A stretch of 64,000 nt of DNA from assembly GCA_965249955.1 (NCBI GenBank), contig OZ252261.1, positions 1,550,001-1,614,000 of the forward strand, written 5' to 3'. The translations under genes were made by a program, and so were the position numbers. Below are positions 7,302-14,836 of this stretch, piece by piece (positions within the stretch are counted from its first letter, which is position 1; every line of letters begins with the position of its first letter). Origin of the DNA: SB11 sp965249955. GTDB lineage: Bacteria > Bacteroidota > Bacteroidia > UBA8524. The notes below the pieces were generated by a model. The model worked only from the letters and a program-made list of their open reading frames with translations. It did not search any database and was not told the origin of the DNA.

Positions 7302-7720
7302 AAAATCTAAATTCTAATAACTAAATTCTAAAAAGAGGTGGAATTGGAACGAGAAAGAAAGTATGATTTAGAAGAAAGGTCTTTAGAATTTGCAATAAGG
7401 GTTAGGGATTTTGTAAAAACAACACCCAAAAGCATTAGCAACAATGTGTATGCAAGGCAGTTAATACGGTCTTCATCATCAATAGGGGCAAATTATATTG
7501 AAGCGAATGACTCATTAGGAAGCAAAGACAAGCTAATGAGAATTCGGATATGTAAAAAGGAGGCGAAGGAGACAGTTTATTGGTTAAAATTAATCGAAGG
7601 GGCTGAAATTGAACAACAAAAATTGTTGAAGGAAGCAGGAGAGTTGCTATTAATTTTAGGAGCCATATATAAAAAGCTGGACACTCCCCTTTAGAATTTA
7701 GTTATTAGAATTTAGAATTT
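7302..7720 (+). mobile_element. IVS-like hairpin element 2 inside pnt operon
   Basis: Near-perfect inverted repeats at 7302-7332 and 7690-7720 (30 of 31 positions complementary) bracket a second four-helix-bundle gene. Each arm consists of about four 7-nt units of the TCTAAAT/ATTTAGA type. The sequence differs from that of element 1, yet the design is the same: an AT-rich unit-repeat stem with the gene in the loop. The element fills the pntA2-pntB gap almost completely, with 8 nt on its left side and 7 nt on its right. Confidence 0.72.
7338..7694 (+). CDS. four-helix-bundle protein, S23 family, copy 2
   Basis: The 118-residue protein belongs to the same broad family as the gene between pntA1 and pntA2 but to a different subgroup. 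The typical blocks are KYDLEERSLEFAIRVRDFV, ARQLIRSSSSIGANYIEAN and KKEAKETVYWLKLIEGA. There is no ATG start; GTG at 7338 or TTG at 7344 must be used, so the N-terminus is uncertain. The TAG stop lies within the right inverted repeat. The two copies differ greatly in sequence, so this is not a recent tandem duplication. Function unknown. Confidence 0.87.
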   Translation: MELERERKYDLEERSLEFAIRVRDFVKTTPKSISNNVYARQLIRSSSSIGANYIEANDSLGSKDKLMRIRICKKEAKETVYWLKLIEGAEIEQQKLLKEAGELLLILGAIYKKLDTPL

Positions 7721-7727
7721 AATAAAA

Positions 7728-9203
7728 ATGAAATACAACTTATTAGTTTTAAGCTATTTAATAGGCTCAATAACCTTTATACTAGGGTTAAAAATGCTGG
7801 GCAAGCCCGATACTGCCCGTAGGGGAAACCTTATTGCTGCCTTTGGTATGGCTGTAGCCATTTTTGGGACTATCTTTTTGTATAAAGATGCCGCCGACCA
7901 AAACCTGCGCAACTTGGAGTGGATTTTTGGTGCGTTAATTATTGGTTCCGTTGTGGGTACATTAGTTGCCAAGCGCGTACAAATGACAGCAATGCCTCAA
8001 ATGGTATCGCTGTTCAATGGTATGGGCGGTGCGTGTGCTATGCTTATTTCGATTATTGAGTTTGGACACATTCAAGAAGCCTTGTCTATTATTTACGGGC
8101 ACGGCGAACTTATATCTACACAAATATCAATAGTTGATGAAAACGGTGCTGATGTATTGTATTCAGCTATTCAAATTAAACTCCTTATCATCTTTGCAGG
8201 ACTAATTATCGGTTCTATCTCCTTTGCAGGTAGTATGATTGCTTGGGGTAAGCTCGACGGCAAAATAAAAGACATTACAGTGCCTGCACAACAAGTAGTT
8301 AATATTGGTCTGCTACTTATAGTAGTAGTACTTACGGGCTTGTTTATAGGCGGAGTGTTAACCGCTACTTGGGTGTTCTACCTTGTGTTTGCACTTTCGC
8401 TACTTTATGGGGTTCTGTTTGTGTTTCCTATTGGTGGTGCCGATATGCCTGTGGTTATCTCGTTGCTGAACTCGTTTACAGGTGTTGCAGCGGCTTGCGG
8501 TGGTTTCTTGTACGATAATAAAGTGATGCTTTTGGGCGGTATTTTAGTAGGCTCGGCAGGTACAATACTAACCGTAGTAATGTGCAACGCTATGAATCGC
8601 TCGTTACTAAACGTAATTATAGGAAACTTTGGCGGAAGCAAAGCTGGCAGTGGCGGAACAGCCATTGAGGGCAACATAAAAGAAATTACCGCAGCAGATA
8701 CTGCTATGATGATGAAGTATAGCAAAAAGGTAATTATAGTACCCGGTTACGGATTAGCAGTTGCGCAAGCGCAACACACTTGCCACGAGCTGGAAGAATT
8801 GCTTGAAAAAGAAGGTGTAGAGGTGAAATATGCCATACACCCTGTGGCGGGACGTATGCCCGGACATATGAATGTGCTTTTGGCCGAAAGTAATGTGCCC
8901 TACGACAAGTTGCTTGAAATGGAAGAAATAAACCCCGAGTTTGCTACCACCGATGTTGTATTGGTAATAGGTGCCAACGACGTGGTGAACCCTGCCGCAC
9001 GCAACGATAAAGACAGCCCCATATACGGTATGCCTATATTGGATGTTGACCACGCCAAACACATAGTGGTGATGAAACGCAGCATGGGCGCAGGCTATGC
9101 AGGCATTGAAAATGCCCTATTCTTCGACCCTAAAACAAGTATGCTTTTTGGTGATGCTAAAAAAACCCTTACCGCTTTGGTAAGCGAATTAAAGAACTCT
9201 TAG
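7728..9203 (+). CDS. pntB: NAD(P) transhydrogenase subunit beta
   Basis: The 491-residue beta subunit carries the rest of the membrane channel (about eight to nine helices in residues 1-290) and the cytoplasmic NADP(H)-binding domain III. In domain III the nucleotide loop is VPGYGLAVAQAQ (about 338-350), followed by AGRMPGHMNVLLAE and GANDVVNPAA. Together with pntA1 and pntA2 it completes a proton-pumping transhydrogenase that supplies NADPH. A terminator follows 31 bp after the stop. Confidence 0.96.
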   Translation: MKYNLLVLSYLIGSITFILGLKMLGKPDTARRGNLIAAFGMAVAIFGTIFLYKDAADQNLRNLEWIFGALIIGSVVGTLVAKRVQMTAMPQMVSLFNGMGGACAMLISIIEFGHIQEALSIIYGHGELISTQISIVDENGADVLYSAIQIKLLIIFAGLIIGSISFAGSMIAWGKLDGKIKDITVPAQQVVNIGLLLIVVVLTGLFIGGVLTATWVFYLVFALSLLYGVLFVFPIGGADMPVVISLLNSFTGVAAACGGFLYDNKVMLLGGILVGSAGTILTVVMCNAMNRSLLNVIIGNFGGSKAGSGGTAIEGNIKEITAADTAMMMKYSKKVIIVPGYGLAVAQAQHTCHELEELLEKEGVEVKYAIHPVAGRMPGHMNVLLAESNVPYDKLLEMEEINPEFATTDVVLVIGANDVVNPAARNDKDSPIYGMPILDVDHAKHIVVMKRSMGAGYAGIENALFFDPKTSMLFGDAKKTLTALVSELKNS

Positions 9204-9234
9204 TTTTTGGTTTAAGGTTTCTTGTTTCAAGTTG

Positions 9235-9261
9235 TTTGACAAATTTTTAAAATTTGTCAAA
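9235..9261. terminator. palindromic terminator between pntB and fic
   Basis: Arms TTTGACAAATTTT (9235-9247) and the exact complement (9249-9261) form an AT-rich hairpin between two converging genes. It could serve both strands, but a good T run is lacking. Confidence 0.6.
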
Positions 9262-9285
9262 TGGAATTTAAGTGGGATAGGTGAT

Positions 9286-10650
9286 TTATTGTGATTTTTT
9301 CTCTTCCTCCTCAATTATTCCCTCGATAAGGTCTTTATGGGACTTTGTTATTACATCCATAATGGCCTTTAAATGAGCAGGATTAATCTGCTCATGATAA
9401 AAATAGTCAAATGTTAGTGAGCCACTTGGATTTCCTTCTATACGATATTTATAGCGATCCTCAAAATAGAAATAGATAATTGGATTATGAATCCGATCCT
9501 GATAACCATAAAAAGTAAAATTTTGGAACTTACTTAATAGATATATTGTTGACACATTGTCATCGATTTTTGTTAAGATGCCCATTAAAGGATCGTTGCC
9601 CCCAAAAAAGAAGGCCTCCCCGTTTCTTATTATTACAAAATAATGTGTGATAACAGAGTAAAAATTTTTAAACTTATCGTTTAGCTCAAAAAAGATTTTT
9701 GATGTAGGTAAAACTTCTTCAGTAAAAATTCTTCTTATCTCTGCCTCGTTCCTATATTTTTGAATTTTTGGAGTTTTACTTTTCAACCTCTGCTCCAACA
9801 ACGCTAACTCCTTATCCAAATCATCGGGCTCTTCTATGCTTTCACCCCGCGCTCCTTTTAGCATTAGCTCTAAGCTGCGGGTTTCGTTGGTAATTACAAA
9901 CTCAAAAAAAGGTTCAAATATGCCTGCATCGGCTTGTTCAAGGGCGGCAATATATTGGGCTTTTTCGCCTGTTTTTATTATTACGGGAGGGTAGCCGTAT
10001 TGCATCAAAATAAAATTCATCAGTATGCGTGCCATTCGTCCGTTACCATCATCAAAGGGGTGTATGCGTATAAACTTATAATGAAAATCAGCCGCAAACA
10101 ATATCGGGTTGGTTTCTTTGTTCGCCTCCTTTTCCCTATACCACTCTAGCAGGTCAAACATTTTGGCTGGCGTTTCTTCGGGCGTGGCAAACCTAAAAAT
10201 CTCACCTGTTTTGGTTACAACATGGTTGGGGGTGCTTTTGTATTCACCTACCTTAATCATTTTTTTGGTAGGCAGCCCATCTGGGGTAACGGCATCTATT
10301 TGATGCGGTTCTTTTAATAAAAGTATGTGCAGTTGGCGTATAAAATTCTCATTTAGCGGCTCTTTTTTGCGCACAATGTCTTCAACCCATTTTATAGCTT
10401 CATCGTGCCCTGTAATTTCAAAATGGTCTTTAAGCGGCTTGCCTTGTGCAGTAATACCAAACAATATCAATGCTTTGGTTTCACCAAACGTAAGCGAATT
10501 GCCTTCCAAATGGTTGGAGTGAAAATTCCAGTCCAAGCGCAGTTTTTGCAATACAATAGCTTCGCGTTCTTTATCCAAAGGGCGCAAACTATCCAACTCG
10601 GTTTTTAATGCTTCGGCTTGTTGCAAAAGGGGTATAATGCGGTCGTCCAT
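9286..10650 (-). CDS. Fic family protein (AMPylator), class II autoinhibited
   Basis: A 454-residue Fic protein. The catalytic loop HPFDDGNGRMAR starts at His197 and matches the consensus HxFx(D/E)GNGRxxR, so it should transfer AMP or another nucleotide moiety from a nucleotide to a target protein hydroxyl. An N-terminal inhibitory motif S45-NHL-E49-G fits (S/T)xxxE(G/N), placing it in class II, in which the inhibitory helix is in the same chain. The C-terminal region (about 290-454) looks like a winged-helix or sensor extension of unknown role. No separate antitoxin gene adjoins. The target is unknown. Confidence 0.9.
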   Translation of the reverse strand: MDDRIIPLLQQAEALKTELDSLRPLDKEREAIVLQKLRLDWNFHSNHLEGNSLTFGETKALILFGITAQGKPLKDHFEITGHDEAIKWVEDIVRKKEPLNENFIRQLHILLLKEPHQIDAVTPDGLPTKKMIKVGEYKSTPNHVVTKTGEIFRFATPEETPAKMFDLLEWYREKEANKETNPILFAADFHYKFIRIHPFDDGNGRMARILMNFILMQYGYPPVIIKTGEKAQYIAALEQADAGIFEPFFEFVITNETRSLELMLKGARGESIEEPDDLDKELALLEQRLKSKTPKIQKYRNEAEIRRIFTEEVLPTSKIFFELNDKFKNFYSVITHYFVIIRNGEAFFFGGNDPLMGILTKIDDNVSTIYLLSKFQNFTFYGYQDRIHNPIIYFYFEDRYKYRIEGNPSGSLTFDYFYHEQINPAHLKAIMDVITKSHKDLIEGIIEEEEKKSQ

Positions 10651-10773
10651 TTCGGTGCTATACTCTTATTATTTAGGCAAGTTAGCAAAAAACAATACGC
10701 AAGCCCCTATCCAATGCTATTTGTACCTGTATAACTTTAACAGTAAAGCCAAACATTTTGGTATTGTCGTTTG

Positions 10774-10781
10774 TATATTTG
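10774..10781 (+). promoter_or_regulatory. -7 box TATATTTG ahead of lipoprotein gene
   Basis: The octamer matches TAnnTTTG and lies 21 nt upstream of the ATG at 10803. A TTG at 10758-10760 is closer than the ideal -33 spacing. Confidence 0.45.
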
Positions 10782-10802
10782 CAACAACAAAACAATACCG
10801 CT

Positions 10803-11348
10803 ATGAAAACAAAAATTGCAATACTTATTCTATCAATAGTTTTTTTGGCATCATGCTCAAGCTCTCGCTACGGAAGCGTACCTAAAGTAAGAAAACACAA
10901 CCAAACCGTAGCCCAAAAGCCTGCTAAAAAGAAACAAGTTATAGCGGAAACAGAAGAAATAGCCTCAAAGCCTGTTGATATAAACACTGAGATTACTGCT
11001 ACCGAAATACCCCTTGCGCCTCAAAAGCAAGATATAGCTACCATGCCTGCACCATCAAACACTGTTGCTGCAACCCCAGCTCCAGCTCCAAAAACGGTTG
11101 AAACAATAAAAAAGGGGTTGGATATAAAAGAAAGGTTAAGCCCTCGTCAAATAAAAAAGTTAGAAAAGCTTAAAAAACACACTTCAACCAAAGAAGTAGA
11201 AAAAGGCAGTTGGTTGTGGTATGTAGTAGTTGGTTTAATACTGGTAATTATAGGTGCAATTATCCCTTGGGTATTGGGCTGGATAATTTACGTAGTAGGA
11301 ACAATTGCTATTATTTATGGCTTACTAATGCTGCTGGGTATCGTTTAG
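10803..11348 (+). CDS. lipoprotein with C-terminal hydrophobic domain
   Basis: Started at the ATG at 10803, the 181-residue product begins with a lipoprotein signal peptide ending LASC (Cys18). A Lys/Pro/Ala-rich linker follows (about 25-115). Two hydrophobic segments at the C-terminus (about 141-160 and 163-181) resemble short membrane helices of the Bacteroidota small-lipoprotein type. No enzymatic motif is visible. Its stop overlaps that of the convergent downstream gene by 4 bp. Confidence 0.75.
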   Translation: MKTKIAILILSIVFLASCSSSRYGSVPKVRKHNQTVAQKPAKKKQVIAETEEIASKPVDINTEITATEIPLAPQKQDIATMPAPSNTVAATPAPAPKTVETIKKGLDIKERLSPRQIKKLEKLKKHTSTKEVEKGSWLWYVVVGLILVIIGAIIPWVLGWIIYVVGTIAIIYGLLMLLGIV

Positions 11349-12223
11349 CGGTACTCGTAGTATAGTGTTGCTGTAAGCGTCTCGTTTTCCAAATAATTCA
11401 TTTGGGTTATCCGTTCGTTTTCGTCATAAAAAAGCTCATAAACGGTTGTTTCTTCAGGCGTAGTTTTTACCTTGCGGCTTAGCAAACCATTTGTATACGT
11501 GTAGGCTGTTGTTCTACTTTTTTTAGTATTATTAAAATATGGTATGGTTTTGTTTTCCTCCTCTTGGCTAAGTAGTTTGCCTGTGTAGGTATAGCTTGTT
11601 ACAAAATTTATCATATCCTCACCCTCTTCGCGTGTCCCCTTTATAGTTGCCAACTGCCCTTTTTTGTTATACGTAAGTTCAGCAGTATAAGGTCTACTTT
11701 GGTAGTACTCCAGTGCTACCTTGGCCAATTGGTTATCATCGTTTAGTGTATAGCGGTATATAAATCCGCCCATATCACTTATAAGCAATGTTTTTGTGTT
11801 GACGTTGTACGATACGCTTTTTCCCCTTTCTGCTCTGTTCACTACCCCCTCAATAGCGCCCCTTTTGCTGTATGTTACAGTAAAATGCAGCAGTTGGCTT
11901 TGTGCCTTATTGTCTTCCTTATATTCTACCACACGCCCTTTTTTGTCGTACGCATAGCTTATGGTTATGTGGTTACTGTAGTCTTGGTTGTAAGTAAGTC
12001 TACCCTCATCATCGTATTTTTTTAGCTTATTTAGCACTTTTCCCGTATCAGCAGCATAAATGGATTCAAAATAAAGAGCAACCGTTTTTTGTGCCGATTT
12101 TTTCATCACCGCTATTTCATCCTCCGTTTGTGGGTGAAACATTTGGTCAAAATTATCAGGTTGGGCAAACAACAAAGCCGTGTTTGCCAAAAAAAGAAGC
12201 AGCAGCAGGTGTTTTAGTTTCAT
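11345..12223 (-). CDS. secreted protein with YD/RHS-like repeats
   Basis: The 292-residue protein has a signal peptide (1-20, ending LFAQ) followed by repeated strands of the form Y-x-YD-x-x-GR/GQ (for example YAYDKKGRV, LTYNKKGQL, LFYDENERI). This is the pattern of short YD-repeat-like beta modules seen in many Bacteroidota secreted proteins. The C-terminus lacks a sorting domain, so it probably stays in the periplasm or outer membrane. No catalytic motif. It converges on the lipoprotein gene with a 4-bp overlap. Confidence 0.7.
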   Translation of the reverse strand: MKLKHLLLLLFLANTALLFAQPDNFDQMFHPQTEDEIAVMKKSAQKTVALYFESIYAADTGKVLNKLKKYDDEGRLTYNQDYSNHITISYAYDKKGRVVEYKEDNKAQSQLLHFTVTYSKRGAIEGVVNRAERGKSVSYNVNTKTLLISDMGGFIYRYTLNDDNQLAKVALEYYQSRPYTAELTYNKKGQLATIKGTREEGEDMINFVTSYTYTGKLLSQEEENKTIPYFNNTKKSRTTAYTYTNGLLSRKVKTTPEETTVYELFYDENERITQMNYLENETLTATLYYEYR

Positions 12224-12407
12224 TTCATTTGGGGTTACCAGTCAAAAGTAAGATGTATTACATTAAATAGAACAAACATTAGACCCGAAATTTTCTATTA
12301 TCAACAACTTTTTCCATGCCTTTCTATTTCTCTATTTTCAAACAACAGAAAGTGTTTTTAGTACACTTATTAAACAGCCATTGTATAAATCTTTTTAAAA
12401 CAACACA

Positions 12408-12436
12408 TTGATAGTATTAACAAAATGCTAATTTTG
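12408..12436 (+). promoter_or_regulatory. promoter TTG-N18-TAATTTTG for glutamine synthetase III
   Basis: TTG (12408-12410) and TAATTTTG (12429-12436) at 18-nt spacing match the Bacteroidota consensus closely. The predicted start, near 12441, gives a leader of about 20-30 nt. The remaining 170 bp back to the divergent gene show no further clear motif. Confidence 0.7.
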
Positions 12437-12459
12437 CGCAACCAACCAATAGCCTAAAA

Positions 12460-14628
12460 ATGACCCTTATGCGTTTCAAAGCGTTAGAAATAGCGCAAAA
12501 CCGTCAGCCCGTAAAGGTTGAATTTCCTTCAAATAAAATCTCTGATTACTACGGTGCCAACGTTTTTGGCGAAAATGCCATGCGCCAGTACCTTGGTAAA
12601 GAAGCCATTACAGCTATTAACGATGCCCGCACCGACGGCACAAAAATAGACCGTAAAATGGCAGATATTATTGCCGCAGGGATGAAACAATGGGCCATGT
12701 CTAAAGGAGCTAGTCACTACAGCCACTGGTTTCAGCCGCTTACAGGTGCAACTGCTGAAAAGCACGACGCCTTTTTTGAACCTGTTGATGCTACATCGGC
12801 CATAGAACGTTTTCAGGGCAATGCTTTGGTGCAACAAGAGCCTGACGCTTCAAGCTTTCCCAGTGGAGGTATACGCAACACCTTTGAGGCACGCGGATAT
12901 ACTGCTTGGGATCCTTCATCGCCTGCATTTGTTATAGGACGCACCTTGTGCATACCCACCATATTTGTATCGTATACAGGTGAGGCATTAGACTACAAAG
13001 CACCGTTGCTTAAAAGCCTACACTTTTTAGATACTGCCGCAACTGCTGTTTGTCAATTGTTTGACACTAATGTAAACAAGGTTACAGCATCGCTAGGTAT
13101 AGAGCAAGAATATTTTTTGGTGGATGAAGCCCTTTACTTTGCACGCCCTGATTTAATGCTAACAGGTCGCACACTGGTAGGCTATTCATCGGCCAAAGGC
13201 CAACAATTAGAAGATCATTATTTTGGTTCAATTCCCGACCGTGTAATGGCGTATATGATGGACTTTGAAACCGAAGCCCACAAACACGGTATACCATTAA
13301 AAACACGCCACAACGAGGTTGCACCCGGCCAGTTTGAGTGCGCACCACAATTTGAAGAGGTAAACCTTGCGGTTGACCACAACCAATTGTTGATGGACTT
13401 GATGGACAAAGTAGCCAAACGCCATCACTTTAAAGTGCTATTGCACGAAAAACCATTTGATGGTATTAATGGTTCAGGTAAACACAACAACTGGAGTATT
13501 ATAACAAACACTGGTGTTAACCTTCTTTCACCGGGCAATACCCCATTAAACAACCAACTGTTTCTTACATTCTTCATCAACGTAATAAAAGCCGTTGATG
13601 AGCATGCCGATTTGCTACGTGCAAGTATAGCCAGTGCTTCAAACGAGTATAGATTGGGGGCAAACGAAGCACCGCCATCAATCATCTCAATATTTATTGG
13701 CAGCCAGCTTACCAAAGTGTTGGACAGCTTTGAAAAGAAAAACCAAGATGGTGCTAACGATACTGCAGGTGCTATAGACGTAAATAAGATACCTGAGATA
13801 TTATTAGATAATACCGACCGTAACCGTACCTCGCCTTTTGCCTTTACAGGTAACAAGTTCGAGTTTCGCGCAGTGGGTTCACAAGCCAACTCGGCATCAC
13901 CAATGATAGTTTTAAATACTATTATGGCCGACCGTTTGGTGCAGTTTAAAGCAGAAGTTGACGGCTTGATGGCTAAAGGTACCTCAAAAGAAGATGCAAT
14001 AAACGAAGTACTTCGTCGCTACGTTAGCGAATCTAAAAAAATATTGTTTGAAGGAAACGGTTATAGCGACGAGTGGGTAGTTGAAGCCGAAAAACGCGGA
14101 CTAAGTAATATAAAACAAGTGCCCAATGCTCTTGCTGCGTACACCACACCCAAGGGTATGGAGGTGTTTACCAAAAACAATATCTTAAACGAACGTGAAA
14201 TACACGCTCGCTATGAGATATTACTTGAAAACTTCATCAAAAAAGTACAAATAGAAAGCCGTGTGTTGGGCGATATAGCCAACACCAATATTATACCTGC
14301 GGCAATTGGTTTCCAGCACAAGTTATCTCAATCGGCAGCAGCCATGAAAGAATTGGGATTGCCTGCTGAAAGTTATAAAGTAGCTATTGATGCCATTACA
14401 GAAGCTGCCGGCTATATTAATACCATTAAAACATCAGTATATAAAATGGTAGAAGAACGCAAAGTGGCCAACAAAATGGAAAACCATAAAGACAAAGCCA
14501 ACGCATACTCTGATAAGGTAAAAGACTACTTTGATATTATACGTGAAGCATCGGATAAACTTGAGCGTATTGTTGAAGACTCATACTGGCCTTTACCTAA
14601 ATATCGCGAGCTACTTTTTGTTAAGTAG
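12460..14628 (+). CDS. glnN: glutamine synthetase type III
   Basis: ATP-dependent amidation of glutamate to glutamine, the entry point for ammonia assimilation. At 722 residues this is the large GSIII form typical of Bacteroidota, not the 450-residue GSI. Hallmarks are the N-terminal GSIII domain, the EQEYFLVD metal-binding segment, KTRHNEVAPGQFE, GINGSGKHNNWS and NRTSPFAFTGNKFEFRAVGS. A second in-frame ATG at 12469 could be the true start. It is transcribed alone between a strong promoter and a terminator. No glnB or amt gene is nearby. Confidence 0.96.
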   Translation: MTLMRFKALEIAQNRQPVKVEFPSNKISDYYGANVFGENAMRQYLGKEAITAINDARTDGTKIDRKMADIIAAGMKQWAMSKGASHYSHWFQPLTGATAEKHDAFFEPVDATSAIERFQGNALVQQEPDASSFPSGGIRNTFEARGYTAWDPSSPAFVIGRTLCIPTIFVSYTGEALDYKAPLLKSLHFLDTAATAVCQLFDTNVNKVTASLGIEQEYFLVDEALYFARPDLMLTGRTLVGYSSAKGQQLEDHYFGSIPDRVMAYMMDFETEAHKHGIPLKTRHNEVAPGQFECAPQFEEVNLAVDHNQLLMDLMDKVAKRHHFKVLLHEKPFDGINGSGKHNNWSIITNTGVNLLSPGNTPLNNQLFLTFFINVIKAVDEHADLLRASIASASNEYRLGANEAPPSIISIFIGSQLTKVLDSFEKKNQDGANDTAGAIDVNKIPEILLDNTDRNRTSPFAFTGNKFEFRAVGSQANSASPMIVLNTIMADRLVQFKAEVDGLMAKGTSKEDAINEVLRRYVSESKKILFEGNGYSDEWVVEAEKRGLSNIKQVPNALAAYTTPKGMEVFTKNNILNEREIHARYEILLENFIKKVQIESRVLGDIANTNIIPAAIGFQHKLSQSAAAMKELGLPAESYKVAIDAITEAAGYINTIKTSVYKMVEERKVANKMENHKDKANAYSDKVKDYFDIIREASDKLERIVEDSYWPLPKYRELLFVK

Positions 14629-14664
14629 AACCCGCAATTAACGTATACCCATATTTTTTATACC

Positions 14665-14693
14665 AAAGCACCCAAAAAAGGGTGCTTTTTTTT
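14665..14693 (+). terminator. rho-independent terminator of glutamine synthetase
   Basis: Arms AAAGCACCC (14665-14673) and GGGTGCTTT (14680-14688), a 6-nt A loop and a run of T. Confidence 0.9.
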
Positions 14694-14836
14694 GTATCTT
14701 TTTACTTATTGCCAGATTATAGCTATAAATTAGTGGCCGAAACACGCGCAATACTTAAAAAAATTTGCAAAAGCATATCTATTTGTTGATTTTTGACATT
14801 TGCAACGTTTTCGACCCTAGCTAAATAGAGCTACGT

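Noticed and set aside
6527..7720. Diversity-generating retroelement (Avd-type four-helix genes)
   Set aside because: No reverse transcriptase, template repeat or variable repeat is present nearby; the genes fit the broader S23 family.
9286..10803. Fic toxin-antitoxin pair
   Set aside because: The inhibitory motif is in the same chain and the adjacent gene is a divergent lipoprotein, not an antitoxin.
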